The notes: generated from the sequence alone by a model not told the origin. Counted from the first letter of the stretch, positions 25,515-37,186 are shown. The stretch: DNA of 64,000 bases from Gammaproteobacteria bacterium (GCA_006218035.1 VBWC01000007.1:17715-81714); one strand, 5' to 3'. Numbers and translations: made by a program.

Positions 25515-26864
25515 TCAGTCGGCGGTCGCGATGTCGATGCCTGCACGCGCGACCTCGGCCAGAAAACCGATCTCGCCCTCGGTGATCACGTACGGCGGCA
25601 TGAAATAGACGACGTTGCCGAGCGGTCGCAACAGCGCGCCGCGGCGCAGCGCATGCTGGTAGACACGCAGGCCGCGGCGTTCCTGCCATGGATACGGCAC
25701 ACGTGCGTTTTTGTCCCGGCACATTTCCAGCGCGACGATCATGCCGGTCTGTCGGACCTCGGCGACATGGGGGTGATCGCAAAACGGTTGCGTGGCAGCA
25801 CGTAACGCCTCAATGAGTTTGGCGTTGTTACGGATGACGTCGTCCCCGGCAAAGATATCCAGCGTGGCGAGCGCGGCACGGCATGCCAGCGCGTTGCCGG
25901 TGTAGCTGTGCGAATGCAGGAACGCCTTCAGTGTCGCGTAATCATCATAGAACGCTGCATAGACGGTGTCAGTGGTGAGTACCGCCGACAGCGGCAGATA
26001 GCCACCGGTCAGGCCCTTGGCGAGACACAGGAAATCGGGCGTGATGCCGGCCTGTTCGCAGGCGAACATGGTGCCGGTGCGGCCGAAACCGACCGCGACC
26101 TCGTCGGCGATCAGGTGTATGCCGGCGCTGTCGCAGGCCTCGCGCAGCAACTTGAGATAGACAGGATCGTACATGCGCATGCCGCCGGCGCACTGCACCA
26201 GCGGTTCGATGATGACCGCACAGACCTCGTCGGTGTGTTGCTCGATCGCTGCCCGCATCGGCTCAAACCGCCGCTCGGAGTACGCGCACCACGATTCGCC
26301 TTGCTCGCGATGGAAGCAGTCCGGCGACGCGACGGTGATGACGTCCATCAGCAGCGGGCGATAGGTTTCCTTGTACAAGGCGACGTTGCCGACCGCCAGC
26401 GCGCCGAGTGTTTCGCCGTGGTAGCTGTTATCCAGCGTGATGAACTTGGTCTTCGTTGATCTGCCACGGTTGCGCCAGTAGTGGTAGCTCATCTTCAGCG
26501 CGACTTCTATGGCCGACGAGCCGCTGTCGGCATAAAAGCATCGCGACAGCCCGGCCGGTGACAGCGCGACGAGACGCTCGGCCAGCTCAATCGCGGGTTG
26601 ATGCGAGCAGCCGGCGAGCAGCACGTGTTCCAGCGTGTCGAGCTGGTCGCGCAGAGCGGCATTGATGCGCGGGTTGGCGTGGCCGAACAGGTTCACCCAC
26701 CAGGAACTGATCGCATCCAGATAGCGCTTGCCGTCGAAGTCCTCGAGCCAGACGCCGTCGCCACGTCTCATCGGGATCATGGGCAGTGACTCGTGGTCCT
26801 TCATCTGCGTGCACGGGTGCCACAGCACGGCGCGGTCGCGTTCGATCAGATCACGGTTGTTCAT
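25515..26864 (-). CDS. bioA: Adenosylmethionine-8-amino-7-oxononanoate aminotransferase
   Basis: The 449-residue PLP enzyme makes 7,8-diaminononanoate for biotin, using SAM as amino donor. It has WHPCTQMKDHE at the N-terminus, SSWWVNLFGHANP, the pyridoxal Asp in LIADEVAVGFGRTG and the Schiff-base Lys in CLAKGLTGGYLPLSA. The SAM-specific features and length fit BioA. Other bio genes are not in the window. Its placement next to the SAM cycle genes may be meaningful because SAM is its substrate. Confidence 0.95.
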   Translation of the reverse strand: MNNRDLIERDRAVLWHPCTQMKDHESLPMIPMRRGDGVWLEDFDGKRYLDAISSWWVNLFGHANPRINAALRDQLDTLEHVLLAGCSHQPAIELAERLVALSPAGLSRCFYADSGSSAIEVALKMSYHYWRNRGRSTKTKFITLDNSYHGETLGALAVGNVALYKETYRPLLMDVITVASPDCFHREQGESWCAYSERRFEPMRAAIEQHTDEVCAVIIEPLVQCAGGMRMYDPVYLKLLREACDSAGIHLIADEVAVGFGRTGTMFACEQAGITPDFLCLAKGLTGGYLPLSAVLTTDTVYAAFYDDYATLKAFLHSHSYTGNALACRAALATLDIFAGDDVIRNNAKLIEALRAATQPFCDHPHVAEVRQTGMIVALEMCRDKNARVPYPWQERRGLRVYQHALRRGALLRPLGNVVYFMPPYVITEGEIGFLAEVARAGIDIATAD

Positions 26865-26961
26865 CGGTGGCCGGCTCCCGGCGCAGTAGCAGAATGGTCG
26901 GGGGTACGAGCGTACCTGCTGGCGGAACCGGGCTCAATAGGGCGGGGGGCCTTTACTGCCT

Positions 26962-27837
26962 TTAGCTTTTGCTGCGTTTCTTGAACTCGCCGAGATTCAG
27001 GTTGTTCCAGATCGCGAGCGTCGCTTCGCTGCTGTTCATCGTGTAGAAATGCAGGCCGGGCGCGCCGCCGTCGAGCAGCTGGCGGCACAGCACTGTAGTA
27101 ACCTCCAGGCCGAAGGCGCGGATCGCGTCGATATCGTCGCCGTAGCCCTCGAGGCGCTTGCGTATCCAGCGCGGGATCTCGGCGCCGCAGGCATCGGAAA
27201 AACGCGCCAGCTGCGTGTGATTGGTGATCGGCATGATGCCGGGCACGATCGGCAGATCGAGGCCGAGCTTTTCACAGCTGTCGACGAAGCGGAAATAGGC
27301 ATCGGCATTGTAGAAATATTGTGTCAGCGCGGCGTCCGCACCGGCGTCGACCTTGCGCTTGAAATTCAGCAGGTCGGCCTGCGCCGACGGTGCCTGCGGG
27401 TGAAATTCCGGGTAGGCGGCGACTTCGATGAAGAAATGGTCGCCGGTCTCGGCGCGTATGAATTCGACCAGTTCATTGGCATGGCCGAACGCGCCGGGAT
27501 CGCGTAGCCCGGACGGCATGTCACCGCGCAGTGCGACCAGATGGCGTATGCCCTGGTCGATATAATTCTTGAGAATCTCGCGAATACTTTCTTTAGTGGA
27601 CGCGACGCAGGACAGATGCGGTGCGACGTCGATGCCGGTGTGCTGCTTGATATCGATGACTGCGTTGAAGGTTCTTTCCCGCGTGGTGCCGCCCGCGCCG
27701 AAGGTTACCGAAAAAAAACACGGGTCCAGTTTGGCGAGCTTCGCCCCGACCGCGCGCAGCTTGCTGGCGCCCTCGTCCGATTTGGGCGGGAAGAATTCGA
27801 AACTGAACGCCACGGGAAAGATTTTCTGGGATTGCAT
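26962..27837 (-). CDS. metF: 5,10-Methylenetetrahydrofolate reductase
   Basis: The 291-residue FAD enzyme makes methyl-THF for methionine synthesis. FSFEFFPPKSDEG carries the catalytic Glu, HLVALRGD the FAD-binding Asp, and DAALTQYFYN the folate region. It is the last of the metK-ahcY-metF group on this strand. A perfect 11-bp hairpin lies in the 58-base gap after ahcY. Confidence 0.96.
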   Translation of the reverse strand: MQSQKIFPVAFSFEFFPPKSDEGASKLRAVGAKLAKLDPCFFSVTFGAGGTTRERTFNAVIDIKQHTGIDVAPHLSCVASTKESIREILKNYIDQGIRHLVALRGDMPSGLRDPGAFGHANELVEFIRAETGDHFFIEVAAYPEFHPQAPSAQADLLNFKRKVDAGADAALTQYFYNADAYFRFVDSCEKLGLDLPIVPGIMPITNHTQLARFSDACGAEIPRWIRKRLEGYGDDIDAIRAFGLEVTTVLCRQLLDGGAPGLHFYTMNSSEATLAIWNNLNLGEFKKRSKS

Positions 27838-27863
27838 CGCTGTCCTGTGTCGCGGGTTAGGGA

Positions 27864-27889
27864 GAGCCGCTGCCGATGGGCAGCGGCTC
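27864..27889 (-). promoter_or_regulatory. Intercistronic hairpin between ahcY and metF
   Basis: GAGCCGCTGCC (27864-27874) and GGCAGCGGCTC (27879-27889) form a perfect 11-bp stem with a 4-base loop and no T run after it. It is more likely to set mRNA stability or partial termination than to be a full intrinsic terminator. Confidence 0.5.
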
Positions 27890-27895
27890 CAGCCA

Positions 27896-29314
27896 TCAAT
27901 ACCGGTAATGATCCGGCTTGTAAGGCCCGGCGGCGGCGACGCCGATGTATTTGGCCTGTTCCGGTGTCAGCATCGTCAGATCTGCGCCGACCTTCTTGAG
28001 ATGTGCGCGCGCCACCTTTTCATCAAGGTGCTTGGGCAGAACGTAGACCTTGTTCTGGTACTTGCTGCGGTATTTGAACAGCTCGATCTGCGCGAGTACC
28101 TGGTTGGTAAACGAGTTGGACATGACGAAGCTCGGATGGCCGGTGGCGCAGCCGAGATTCACAAGGCGGCCTTCGGCCAGCAGAATGATGCGCTTGCCGT
28201 TTGGCAGCTCGATATGGTCGACCTGCGGTTTGATATTGTCCCAGGTGTACTTGCGCATGCCGGCGACGTCGATTTCCGAGTCGAAATGCCCGATATTGCA
28301 GACGATGGCGTTGTGGCGCATGCGTACCATGTGATCGTGAGTGATGACGTCGACATTGCCGGTCGCTGTGACAAAGATGTCGGCCTTGTCGGCCGCATAG
28401 TCCATCGTGACAACGCGATAGCCTTCCATCGCTGCCTGCAGCGCGCAGATCGGATCGATTTCGGTGACCCACACGGCCGCGCCGAAGCCGCGGAACGCGT
28501 GCGCGCAACCCTTGCCGACATCGCCATAACCGAGCACCAGTGCGACCTTGCCGGCGATCATCACGTCGGTCGCGCGCTTGATGCCATCCAGCAGCGACTC
28601 GCGGCAGCCGTACAGATTGTCGAACTTGCTCTTGGTGACGGAGTCATTGACGTTGATCGCGGGAAACGGCAGGCGGCCGTCCTTCTCCATCTGGTAAAGC
28701 CGGTGCACGCCGGTGGTGGTTTCTTCCGTCACGCCCAGGATGTTGGCCAGCACCTTGCTATACCAGCCGGGTTTGCTCTCGATCCGGCGCCTGATCGCCG
28801 CGTACAGTACGGTTTCTTCCTCGTTGGCCGGTTTGTCGAGCAGCGACAGGTCTTTTTCCGCGCGCGCACCGAGTGTGATCAGCACGGTGGCGTCGCCGCC
28901 GTCATCGAGAATCATGTTCGGCGTACCACCGTCGTGCCACTCGAAGATCCGGTGTGTGTAATCCCAGTATTCCTCCAGTGACTCGCCCTTGTAGGCGAAC
29001 ACCGGTATACCGCTTTTAGCTATCGCAGCCGCCGCGTGATCCTGGGTCGAAAAAATATTGCACGAGGCCCAACGTACCTCTGCGCCCAGCGCCGCAAGGG
29101 TTTCGATCAACACCGCGGTCTGGATCGTCATATGCAGCGAACCGGCGACGCGCGCGCCTTTCAGTGGCTTTTGTCCGGCATATTCCTCGCGCAGTGCCAT
29201 CAGGCCCGGCATTTCGGTTTCCGCGATGGCGATTTCCTTGCGACCCCAGCCGGCCAGCGCGATATCCGCGACCTTGTAGTCGGCTTTGAGGTTTTTTACT
29301 GGCTGCGTGCTCAT
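27896..29314 (-). CDS. ahcY: Adenosylhomocysteinase
   Basis: The 472-residue NAD-dependent enzyme splits S-adenosylhomocysteine into adenosine and homocysteine. It has [35 protein letters not shown], the Rossmann motif [12 protein letters not shown] and the C-terminal KPDHYRY. The size matches the bacterial long form. No SAH riboswitch pattern was found in the 58-base gap after metK. Confidence 0.97.
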   Translation of the reverse strand: MSTQPVKNLKADYKVADIALAGWGRKEIAIAETEMPGLMALREEYAGQKPLKGARVAGSLHMTIQTAVLIETLAALGAEVRWASCNIFSTQDHAAAAIAKSGIPVFAYKGESLEEYWDYTHRIFEWHDGGTPNMILDDGGDATVLITLGARAEKDLSLLDKPANEEETVLYAAIRRRIESKPGWYSKVLANILGVTEETTTGVHRLYQMEKDGRLPFPAINVNDSVTKSKFDNLYGCRESLLDGIKRATDVMIAGKVALVLGYGDVGKGCAHAFRGFGAAVWVTEIDPICALQAAMEGYRVVTMDYAADKADIFVTATGNVDVITHDHMVRMRHNAIVCNIGHFDSEIDVAGMRKYTWDNIKPQVDHIELPNGKRIILLAEGRLVNLGCATGHPSFVMSNSFTNQVLAQIELFKYRSKYQNKVYVLPKHLDEKVARAHLKKVGADLTMLTPEQAKYIGVAAAGPYKPDHYRY

Positions 29315-29372
29315 TAAATACTCTCCTTGACTGAATTCCTGGTGTTGGCTGTGGATTGTTTATGACGCGCGA

Positions 29373-30545
29373 TCAGGCCGCGGACGACAGGCCGGCGGCG
29401 GACCGCAGTACGTTAACCTTGTCGGTCCGTTCCCAGCTGAACCCCGGTTCTTCGCGGCCGAAATGGCCGTAGGCAGCGGTGTTGCGGTAGATAGGCCGCA
29501 ACAGATCCAGCATCTTGACCAGGCCTTTCGGGCGCAGATCGAAGTGTTCGCGGACCAGCGCGATAATCTGGTCGTCATCGATCTTGCCGGTGCCGAACGT
29601 GTTGATGCTGATCGATGTCGGTTCCGCGACGCCGATTGCGTAAGACACCTGGATTTCGCATCGGTCCGCCAGGTCGGCCGCGACGATATTCTTGGCGACG
29701 TAACGTCCCGCGTAGGCGGCGGAGCGATCGACCTTGGACGGATCCTTGCCGGAAAACGCGCCACCGCCGTGCCGGGCCATGCCGCCGTAGGTGTCGACGA
29801 TGATTTTCCGGCCGGTGAGACCGCAATCGCCCATCGGGCCGCCAATGACGAAGCGGCCGGTCGGATTGATGAAAAACCGCGTATGTTTGTTGATCCATTC
29901 CTTCGGCAGTACCGGCAGGATAATCTCGTCCATGACGGCTTCCTTCAGCGCCTTGAGCTCGATGTCCGGGCTGTGCTGGGTCGACAATACGACGGCGTCG
30001 ATGCCGACCGGCTGGTCGTCTTCATAGCGGAACGTTATCTGGCTCTTGGCGTCGGGGCGCAGCCATGGCAGCGTGCGGTTCTTGCGGACCTCGGCCTGGC
30101 GCTTGACCAGGCGATGCGCATAGGTAATCGGCGCGGGCATGAAGACGTCGGTTTCGTTGGTGGCGTAACCGAACATCAGGCCCTGATCGCCGGCACCCTG
30201 CTCGTGTCCCGCGGATTCATTGACGCCCATCGCGATATCAGGCGACTGTTTGCCGATAGCGTTCAACACCGCGCAGGATTCCCAGTCGAAGCCCATGTCC
30301 GAACTGTTATAGCCGATCTCGCGGATGGTCTGGCGCACCAGTTCCTCGATGTCCACCCAGGCGCTGGTTGTCACTTCGCCGGCAACCATTACCATGCCGG
30401 TCTTGACCAGGGTCTCGCAGGCGACGCGTGCCGGTGGATCCTGAGCGAGTATCGCGTCAAGTATCGCATCGGAGATCTGGTCCGCGATCTTGTCGGGGTG
30501 GCCTTCGGCAACCGATTCCGATGTAAATAAGTAACTGTTCGACAT
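29373..30545 (-). CDS. metK: S-adenosylmethionine synthetase
   Basis: The 390-residue enzyme makes SAM from methionine and ATP. It has [20 protein letters not shown], the [12 protein letters not shown] signature and [18 protein letters not shown]. It is first in the metK-ahcY-metF group; a GGGGGA ribosome site precedes the ATG. The upstream 30546-31274 region is shared with the divergent tkt gene. Confidence 0.97.
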   Translation of the reverse strand: MSNSYLFTSESVAEGHPDKIADQISDAILDAILAQDPPARVACETLVKTGMVMVAGEVTTSAWVDIEELVRQTIREIGYNSSDMGFDWESCAVLNAIGKQSPDIAMGVNESAGHEQGAGDQGLMFGYATNETDVFMPAPITYAHRLVKRQAEVRKNRTLPWLRPDAKSQITFRYEDDQPVGIDAVVLSTQHSPDIELKALKEAVMDEIILPVLPKEWINKHTRFFINPTGRFVIGGPMGDCGLTGRKIIVDTYGGMARHGGGAFSGKDPSKVDRSAAYAGRYVAKNIVAADLADRCEIQVSYAIGVAEPTSISINTFGTGKIDDDQIIALVREHFDLRPKGLVKMLDLLRPIYRNTAAYGHFGREEPGFSWERTDKVNVLRSAAGLSSAA

Positions 30546-30869
30546 TCACTGATCCCCCGTAATTCGTAATGCACCAATATGTTGGAAAATGATAGAAACC
30601 GGCGTTGCCATACAATAAATCAGCTCGTACGCCCGTTTCGGCGCGGCAAATTCTTCGGCTTGCGCTTGCAGTCCCCGGAAATTCTGCCGCCGCGTCCGGG
30701 ATGCCTCATGTCGCAGTTCGGGCCGCGGGATTTCGTCTATTGTTCCATCGATTCGGATATAAAGCGGCGCATTTTAACGTATCCGCCACCGTGATCGCCA
30801 GCCGCCGTTGTCGCTGCCGTCGTGCAGGCAGTTTGGGCCGCCCGTTACGGCGGGAGAATATGGCCCTCT

Positions 30870-30898
30870 CTGGCACTTCGCGGTTCATCGAGTATAAT
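30870..30898 (+). promoter_or_regulatory. Possible promoter in the metK/tkt intergenic region
   Basis: A perfect TATAAT (30893-30898) with CTGGCA 17 bases upstream points toward tkt, about 380 bases before its ATG. The whole divergent region 30546-31274 shows no other gene, RNA or riboswitch that I can support. Confidence 0.35.
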
Positions 30899-31274
30899 GG
30901 CCGCCCGCTGACATCCGATCGCCAGTGCTATATATAAAGGGATAGTAAAACAGGCGGTTATACCGACGCACTATTGCTGAATGGTGTGGGCGGGGTAGAA
31001 TATATTGTTCGGCTCCGCGATTTTGGGGTGGCTTGCTGGTCGGTTCGGTTGGGGAACAACAACATTCGAGGATTAGCCGGATCAAGCCTGCAATCGCGCG
31101 GTCTTCCACTGGTTTAGCAAGATAAACGCGCCAGCACTATTCACGCGGATTCCTTGAGCGCAGGTGTGGTTTCCGGGGCCGGTCGGATCGGGTCGCCGGT
31201 GTTTGGGATTTTAACGAGAACATTCCGGGAGTGTCGTTTGTATGGGTTTATCGATTTCACCTAAGGAGAGAAAC

Positions 31275-33272
31275 ATGCCCTCTCGCAGAGATTTAGCCAA
31301 CGCTATTCGCGCGCTCAGCATGGATGCTGTGCAGAAGGCCAATTCGGGCCATCCGGGTATGCCGATGGGTATGGCGGACATTGCGGAAGTCCTCTGGAAC
31401 GATTTCCTGACGCACAACCCGGCTAATCCGCACTGGGCGAACCGTGATCGATTTATTCTCTCCAACGGCCATGGTTCGATGTTGCAGTACTCGCTGCTGC
31501 ATCTGTCCGGCTACGATCTTTCGATAGACGATATCAAGAATTTCCGCCAGTTCCATTCGAAAACACCCGGTCATCCGGAGATCCATTACACGCCAGGCAT
31601 CGAGACCACCACCGGTCCACTGGGTCAGGGCGTCACGAATGGCGTCGGTATGGCGCTCGCCGAGAAGGTGCTGGCAGCCCATTTCAACCGTGACGGCCAC
31701 GCTATCGTGGATCATTCCACCTACGTTTTCCTGGGTGATGGCTGCCTGATGGAGGGTATTTCCCACGAGGCGTGTTCGCTGGCCGGGACGCTGGGACTGG
31801 GCAAGCTGATTTGTTTTTACGACGACAATGGTATCTCTATCGACGGCCATGTCGAAGGCTGGTTCACCGATGACACGCCGAAACGGTTCGAGGCCTACGG
31901 CTGGCATGTGGTGCGGGATGTCGACGGTCATGACAGCGATGCGGTAAAGCGCGCCGTTACCGAGGCGCGCTCAGTGTCGGACAAGCCGACGCTGATCTGC
32001 TGCAAGACGATTATCGGCTGGGGCGCGCCGAATCTGGCCGGGTCGCACGATTGTCATGGTGCGGCACTGGGCGATGAGGAAATCGCCGCGACGCGCGTGA
32101 AGATCAACTGGCCGCATGCGCCGTTTGTCGTGCCGAAAGAGATCTATGCCGGTTGGGACGCCAAGACGAAGGGCGGCAAATCGGAAGAAGAGTGGAACAA
32201 GAAATTTGCGGCCTACCGGACCGCTCATCCCGAGCTGGCAGCGGAATTCGAGCGGCGCATGTCCGGCGCACTGCCCGCTGACTGGGCCGAGAAGTCGGTG
32301 GCCTTTATCAAGGCGGTCAACCAGAAGGCGGAGAAGGTCGCCACCCGCAAGGCCTCCCAGAACACCTTGAACGGATTTGGCCCGCTGGTGCCCGAGCTGA
32401 TCGGCGGTTCCGCCGATCTGGCCGGCTCGAACCTGACGCTGTGGTCGGGCTCGAAGGGTGTCTCGAGCGATGACCCGGATGGTAATTACCTGTATTACGG
32501 TGTGCGCGAGTTTGGTATGTCGGCGATCATGAACGGTATTGCGCTGCACGCCGGGTTTATTCCGTATGGCGGTACGTTCCTGGTGTTTTCGGACTATGCG
32601 CGCAATGCCGTGCGCATGGCGGCGATCACCAGGGCGCGCAGCATTTTCGTCTACACCCACGATTCGATCGGTCTGGGCGAGGACGGCCCGACGCACCAGC
32701 CCATCGAGCATGTTGCGTCATTGCGCATTATTCCCAATATGACGTTGTGGCGTCCCTGCGATGCCGTCGAGACCGCCATCGCCTGGAAGGCTGCGATCGA
32801 AAATGACCAGGGACCGTCCAGTCTGATACTGACACGGCAGGCGCTGCCCCATCAGGTCCGCAGCCAGGAGCAGATAACGAATGTCGAGCGCGGCGGTTAT
32901 GTGCTGGTGGACTGGCCGGGCAAGCCGGATGCGATCATTATCGCCACGGGTTCCGAAGTGGCGCTGGCGGTTGATGCCGCCAAACAGATGAGCAGCAAGG
33001 GCACACGGGTCCGCGTCGTGTCGATGCCGTCGGTGGAGATATTCGCCCGCCAGGATGCCGCGTATCGCGATGCCGTGCTGCCACCGGACGTTACTGCCCG
33101 GCTGGCCGTGGAAGCGGGCGTGCCGGACGGCTGGTGGAAGTATGTCGGGATGAAAGGCAAGGTGATCGGCATGACGACGTTCGGCGAATCCGCGCCCGCC
33201 GGCGATCTGTTCAAGCACTTTGGATTTACCGTGGATAACGTGGTCAAGGCCGTTCGCGACGTTTTGTCCTGA
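31275..33272 (+). CDS. tkt: Transketolase
   Basis: The 665-residue thiamine diphosphate enzyme moves two-carbon units in the pentose phosphate and Calvin pathways. It has [19 protein letters not shown], the ThDP motif [15 protein letters not shown] ending near YDDNGISID, and the [16 protein letters not shown] segment. The ATG at 31275 follows AAGGAGAG and is preferred to an in-frame ATG 11 codons upstream. It heads a tkt-gap-pgk-pyk-fba cluster like cbbT-G-K-A loci of autotrophs, but no RuBisCO or PRK gene is in the window. Confidence 0.96.
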   Translation: MPSRRDLANAIRALSMDAVQKANSGHPGMPMGMADIAEVLWNDFLTHNPANPHWANRDRFILSNGHGSMLQYSLLHLSGYDLSIDDIKNFRQFHSKTPGHPEIHYTPGIETTTGPLGQGVTNGVGMALAEKVLAAHFNRDGHAIVDHSTYVFLGDGCLMEGISHEACSLAGTLGLGKLICFYDDNGISIDGHVEGWFTDDTPKRFEAYGWHVVRDVDGHDSDAVKRAVTEARSVSDKPTLICCKTIIGWGAPNLAGSHDCHGAALGDEEIAATRVKINWPHAPFVVPKEIYAGWDAKTKGGKSEEEWNKKFAAYRTAHPELAAEFERRMSGALPADWAEKSVAFIKAVNQKAEKVATRKASQNTLNGFGPLVPELIGGSADLAGSNLTLWSGSKGVSSDDPDGNYLYYGVREFGMSAIMNGIALHAGFIPYGGTFLVFSDYARNAVRMAAITRARSIFVYTHDSIGLGEDGPTHQPIEHVASLRIIPNMTLWRPCDAVETAIAWKAAIENDQGPSSLILTRQALPHQVRSQEQITNVERGGYVLVDWPGKPDAIIIATGSEVALAVDAAKQMSSKGTRVRVVSMPSVEIFARQDAAYRDAVLPPDVTARLAVEAGVPDGWWKYVGMKGKVIGMTTFGESAPAGDLFKHFGFTVDNVVKAVRDVLS

Positions 33273-33331
33273 CGGACCGGAATCGGCAGACGATAGTAGA
33301 GTAAATAGAAGAAATAACGGAGGCTCAGGTT

Positions 33332-34348
33332 ATGGCAATTAAAGTCGCAATCAACGGTTATGGGCGCATCGGTCGCAACGTGCTGCGCGCGCTTTATGAA
33401 AGCGGCCGCACCAGGGAAATCCAGATTGTCGCGATTAACGATCTGGGTGACGCGAATACCAATGCGCATCTGACCCAGTACGACTCGGTTCACGGCAAGT
33501 TTCCCGGAACCGTTGCCGTTGAAGGCGATTATATTGTGGTCAATGGCGACAAGATCCGCGTGTTCGCCGAACGCGATCCGGCCAAGTTGCCGTGGCGCGA
33601 TCTCGGCGTCGACGTCGTGCACGAATGCACCGGGTTTTTCACCAGCAAGGCCAAGGCATCGGCGCATATCACCGGTGGCGGCGCCAGGAAGGTGATCATT
33701 TCCGCGCCCGGCGGCAGCGATGTTGATGCGACGATCGTTTACGGCGTCAACCACAAGACCCTGAAGGCGTCGCACACGGTCATTTCCAATGCGTCCTGCA
33801 CGACCAACTGTCTGGCGCCGTTGATCAAGCCGCTGCATGAGAAAATCGGCGTGGTGAACGGGCTGATGACGACGATTCATTCGTACACCAACGACCAGGT
33901 GCTGACCGACGTTTACCACTCCGACCTGCGCCGCGCGCGGTCGGCGACGATGTCGCAGATCCCGACCAAAACCGGTGCCGCCGCCGCCGTTGGCCTGGTG
34001 TTGCCGGAACTGAACGGCAAGCTCGACGGTTTTGCGATCCGCGTGCCGACGATCAATGTGTCACTGGTCGATCTGACCTTTCTGGCGGCACGCGAAACCA
34101 GCAAGGAAGAGATTGACGGCATCATGAAAGAGGCGTCGCAGGGCAGCCTGAAGGGCATCCTGGCGTACAACGACAAGCCGCTGGTCTCGATCGACTTTAA
34201 CCACGATCCTGCCTCGTCGACCTATGAGTCCACGTTGACCAAGGTCATGGAAGGCAAGACCGTCAAGGTGCTGTCCTGGTATGACAACGAATGGGGTTTT
34301 TCCAATCGCATGCTCGATACCACGGTTGCGTTGATGGCGGCGAAGTAG
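33332..34348 (+). CDS. gap: Glyceraldehyde-3-phosphate dehydrogenase
   Basis: The 338-residue enzyme has [16 protein letters not shown], the NAD-preferring INDLGD strand end, the catalytic Cys in [12 protein letters not shown] and [12 protein letters not shown]. It interconverts glyceraldehyde-3-phosphate and 1,3-bisphosphoglycerate. A GGAGG lies before the ATG. A stable hairpin follows in the gap to pgk. Confidence 0.97.
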   Translation: MAIKVAINGYGRIGRNVLRALYESGRTREIQIVAINDLGDANTNAHLTQYDSVHGKFPGTVAVEGDYIVVNGDKIRVFAERDPAKLPWRDLGVDVVHECTGFFTSKAKASAHITGGGARKVIISAPGGSDVDATIVYGVNHKTLKASHTVISNASCTTNCLAPLIKPLHEKIGVVNGLMTTIHSYTNDQVLTDVYHSDLRRARSATMSQIPTKTGAAAAVGLVLPELNGKLDGFAIRVPTINVSLVDLTFLAARETSKEEIDGIMKEASQGSLKGILAYNDKPLVSIDFNHDPASSTYESTLTKVMEGKTVKVLSWYDNEWGFSNRMLDTTVALMAAK

Positions 34349-34363
34349 GGCCGGGCGGAAGTT

Positions 34364-34405
34364 TGGCGAGCAGCGGTCCGCGCGGGGCTTCCCCGTTGTT
34401 CGCCA
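34364..34405 (+). promoter_or_regulatory. Intercistronic hairpin between gap and pgk
   Basis: TGGCGAGCAGCGG (34364-34376) pairs with CCGTTGTTCGCCA (34393-34405) along 13 bp with two G-U pairs, and the loop holds a further CCGCGCGG palindrome. There is no T run. It may protect the abundant gap transcript or adjust pgk output. Confidence 0.5.
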
Positions 34406-34457
34406 GCTCACGTAGCAGGAGTGTTTGCGCTGTTTTCGGATTGCAGGGAGTTTGGAA

Positions 34458-35636
34458 ATGTCCGTAATCAAAATGACCGATCTGGACCTGACCGGCAAGC
34501 GTGTGCTGATCCGGCAGGATCTCAACGTGCCGTTGAACAACGGCAAGGTTGCCGATGACACGCGTATCCGCGCGTCGTTGCCAACGATCGAAATGGCGCG
34601 CAAGGCCGGCGCTCGCGTGATCCTGATGTCGCATCTCGGTCGGCCGGAAGAGGGTGTCTATGACGCGGCGTTCTCGCTGAAACCGGTGGCCGATCATCTG
34701 TCGGGCATTCTGGGCAAGCCGGTACGGCTGATCAAGGACTGGTTGAGCGGCGTGGAGGTTGCCAACGGTGAGGTAGTGATCTGCGAGAACGTGCGTTTTA
34801 ACAAAGGCGAGAAAAAGAACGACGATGCACTCGCCAGGAAAATAGCCGGGTTGTGTGACATATTTGTCATGGATGCCTTTGGTACCGCGCATCGGGCTCA
34901 CGCCTCGACGCATGGCGTAGCCAAATATGCGCCCGTCGCCTGCGCCGGGCCGCTGCTGGCGGCGGAACTCGATGCGCTCGAAAAGGCGCTCGCCAAGCCG
35001 GCGCGGCCGATGGTCGCGATTGTCGGCGGATCGAAAGTGTCGACGAAGCTGACGGTACTCGAGTCCTTGTCGAAAATCGTCGACCAGCTGGTGGTCGGTG
35101 GCGGCATTGCAAACACCTTTATCAAGGCGGCCGGAAACAACGTCGGCAAGTCGCTGTGCGAGAACGACCTGGTCGATACCGCAAAGTCGTTGATAGCGGC
35201 GGCGCAGGCGCGCGGCGGCGATATCCCGGTGCCGACCGATGTGGTTTGCGGCAAGGAATTTTCGCCGGACGCCAAGGCAACGCTCAAGCGGGTAACCGAA
35301 GTCGCCAACGATGATCTGATTTTTGATATCGGACCGGAGTCCGCCGAGGAGTTACGGGAAATTCTGCTTAAGGCCGGGACTATCGTCTGGAACGGCCCGG
35401 TCGGGGTATTCGAATTCGATCAATTTGGCGAGGGTACCCGGGCAATAGCGAATGCCATCGCCGAATCGCCGGCGTTTTCGATTGCCGGTGGTGGTGATAC
35501 ATTGGCGGCAATTGCAAAGTATGGCGTTGGTGACAAGGTGTCTTATATTTCGACGGGAGGGGGGGCGTTTCTCGAATTTCTGGAGGGCAAGAAACTGCCG
35601 GCGGTTGCGATTCTCGAGGAGCGCGCCGGCAAGTAA
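34458..35636 (+). CDS. pgk: Phosphoglycerate kinase
   Basis: The 392-residue two-domain enzyme has [28 protein letters not shown], the [11 protein letters not shown] segment, [13 protein letters not shown] and the ATP-site end [14 protein letters not shown]. It makes ATP from 1,3-bisphosphoglycerate. The ATG at 34458 follows GGGAG by 7 bases. One small oddity is [10 protein letters not shown] where most homologues have FGAAHRAHAS. Confidence 0.97.
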   Translation: MSVIKMTDLDLTGKRVLIRQDLNVPLNNGKVADDTRIRASLPTIEMARKAGARVILMSHLGRPEEGVYDAAFSLKPVADHLSGILGKPVRLIKDWLSGVEVANGEVVICENVRFNKGEKKNDDALARKIAGLCDIFVMDAFGTAHRAHASTHGVAKYAPVACAGPLLAAELDALEKALAKPARPMVAIVGGSKVSTKLTVLESLSKIVDQLVVGGGIANTFIKAAGNNVGKSLCENDLVDTAKSLIAAAQARGGDIPVPTDVVCGKEFSPDAKATLKRVTEVANDDLIFDIGPESAEELREILLKAGTIVWNGPVGVFEFDQFGEGTRAIANAIAESPAFSIAGGGDTLAAIAKYGVGDKVSYISTGGGAFLEFLEGKKLPAVAILEERAGK

Positions 35637-35642
35637 AACTTT

Positions 35643-37079
35643 ATGTTGAGGCGAACCAAAATAGTAGCGACGCTTGGACCGTCGACGGACGATCCCAAGG
35701 TTCTTGATGAGATCATTGAGGCGGGCGTCGACGTTGTCCGGTTGAATTTTTCGCACGGGACTGCCGAGGAGCACAGCAAACGTGCCGAGGCGGTGCGCAA
35801 TCGTGCCCGTGCGCACGGACGCCAGGTAGGCGTGCTCGCGGATCTGCAGGGACCCAAGATCAGAATCGAGCGTTTCAAGGACGGCAAGGTGCTGCTGGTA
35901 GAGGGTGCCAGATTTGTTATCGATACCGCCTGCGATCCGAAAGGTGGGACGCAGGAGCGCGTCGGCACCAGCTATACGGATCTGAAAAATGACGTCAATC
36001 GCGGCGACACGCTGTTGCTGGACGACGGGCGCCTGAGTCTGTGGGTTGAGGAGGTTGAAGGCAGCGAGATTATTTGCCGGGTAATTACCGGCGGCGAATT
36101 ATCGAACAACAAGGGTATCAATCGTCAGGGCGGCGGCCTGTCCGCCACGGCGCTGACCGACAAGGACCGGCGCGACATCCGGACCGCCGCGGAACTGAAG
36201 GCGGATTACGTCGCGATTTCCTTTCCTCGCAGCGCGGCTGACATACACGAGGCGCGCGAACTGTTGCGCAGCGTCGGCGGTCATGGCGGCATTGTCGCAA
36301 AAATCGAACGTGCCGAAGCGCTGGTGGCGCTGGAGGATATCATCGCGGCATCGGATGTTGTCATGATTGCGCGCGGTGATCTTGGTGTCGAGATCGGGGA
36401 TGCGGAACTGCCGGCGGTACAGAAGCGGATCATCAGCCTGGCGCGGTCGATGAACCGGGTGACGATCACGGCGACCCAGATGATGGAAACGATGATCGAG
36501 AATCCGATTCCGACCCGTGCCGAGGTCTTTGACGTTGCCAACGCGGTGATTGACGGTACGGATGCGGTGATGCTGTCGGCCGAAACGGCGACCGGCATGT
36601 ACCCGGGCAAGGTGGTTGCTGCCGTCAACCGGATTTGCCGCGCGGCGGAAAGGCAGCGGGAGACGCAGAAATCCCAGCACCGTCTCGACACGCGTTTCAC
36701 GCGTACTGACGAGGCGATTGCCATGGCGGCGATGTATACCGCCAATCACTGGAATATTGCAGCGATTGCTGCCTTGACGGAGTCCGGCGCGACGCCGTTA
36801 TGGATGTCGCGTATCAGTTCCGGAATTCCGATTTACGCGCTGACTCCCAGCGTGGATACCCGGCGGCGCGTGACGCTCTACCGCGGCGTCTGCCCGGTCA
36901 GTTTCTCTCCCGATTCCGATGATCATCGCGTGATCAACAAGGAAGCGGTCGAGGAGCTGGTGCGGCGGGGCGCGGTGCGGGAAGGTGACCTCGTCATCAT
37001 CACCAAGGGTGATCGTGTCGGTAAGCACGGGGGAACCAACGCAATGACGATATTGAAGGTTGGTGAGGACGTGGAGTAG
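35643..37079 (+). CDS. pyk: Pyruvate kinase
   Basis: The 478-residue enzyme begins RRTKIVATLGPSTDDP and has VRLNFSHGTAEEH, the active-site KIERAEALVALEDIIAASDV, MIARGDLGVEIGD and ITATQMMETMIENP. The C-terminal domain ends in the usual GTNAMTILKV segment. It makes pyruvate and ATP. It is six bases after pgk, so the two are co-transcribed. Confidence 0.97.
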   Translation: MLRRTKIVATLGPSTDDPKVLDEIIEAGVDVVRLNFSHGTAEEHSKRAEAVRNRARAHGRQVGVLADLQGPKIRIERFKDGKVLLVEGARFVIDTACDPKGGTQERVGTSYTDLKNDVNRGDTLLLDDGRLSLWVEEVEGSEIICRVITGGELSNNKGINRQGGGLSATALTDKDRRDIRTAAELKADYVAISFPRSAADIHEARELLRSVGGHGGIVAKIERAEALVALEDIIAASDVVMIARGDLGVEIGDAELPAVQKRIISLARSMNRVTITATQMMETMIENPIPTRAEVFDVANAVIDGTDAVMLSAETATGMYPGKVVAAVNRICRAAERQRETQKSQHRLDTRFTRTDEAIAMAAMYTANHWNIAAIAALTESGATPLWMSRISSGIPIYALTPSVDTRRRVTLYRGVCPVSFSPDSDDHRVINKEAVEELVRRGAVREGDLVIITKGDRVGKHGGTNAMTILKVGEDVE

Positions 37080-37186
37080 CACGGGCAGGTTGTCACTGTA
37101 TTTCATAGTGATGAATTCCCGGGTTGGCCCGAACCAGAATATCAACCAGGTAAGTTGTAATTATTAATTAGCTTAAGGAGATTACT

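Noticed and set aside
29463..30530. Long plus-strand open frame opposite metK, and similar ones opposite ahcY (27569-28981) and apbE (17971-19086)
   Set aside because: They mirror strongly conserved genes, have no family features, and arise from GC-rich codon bias.
29315..31274. SAM or SAH riboswitch for metK or ahcY
   Set aside because: The leader sequences show none of the conserved riboswitch segments I know.
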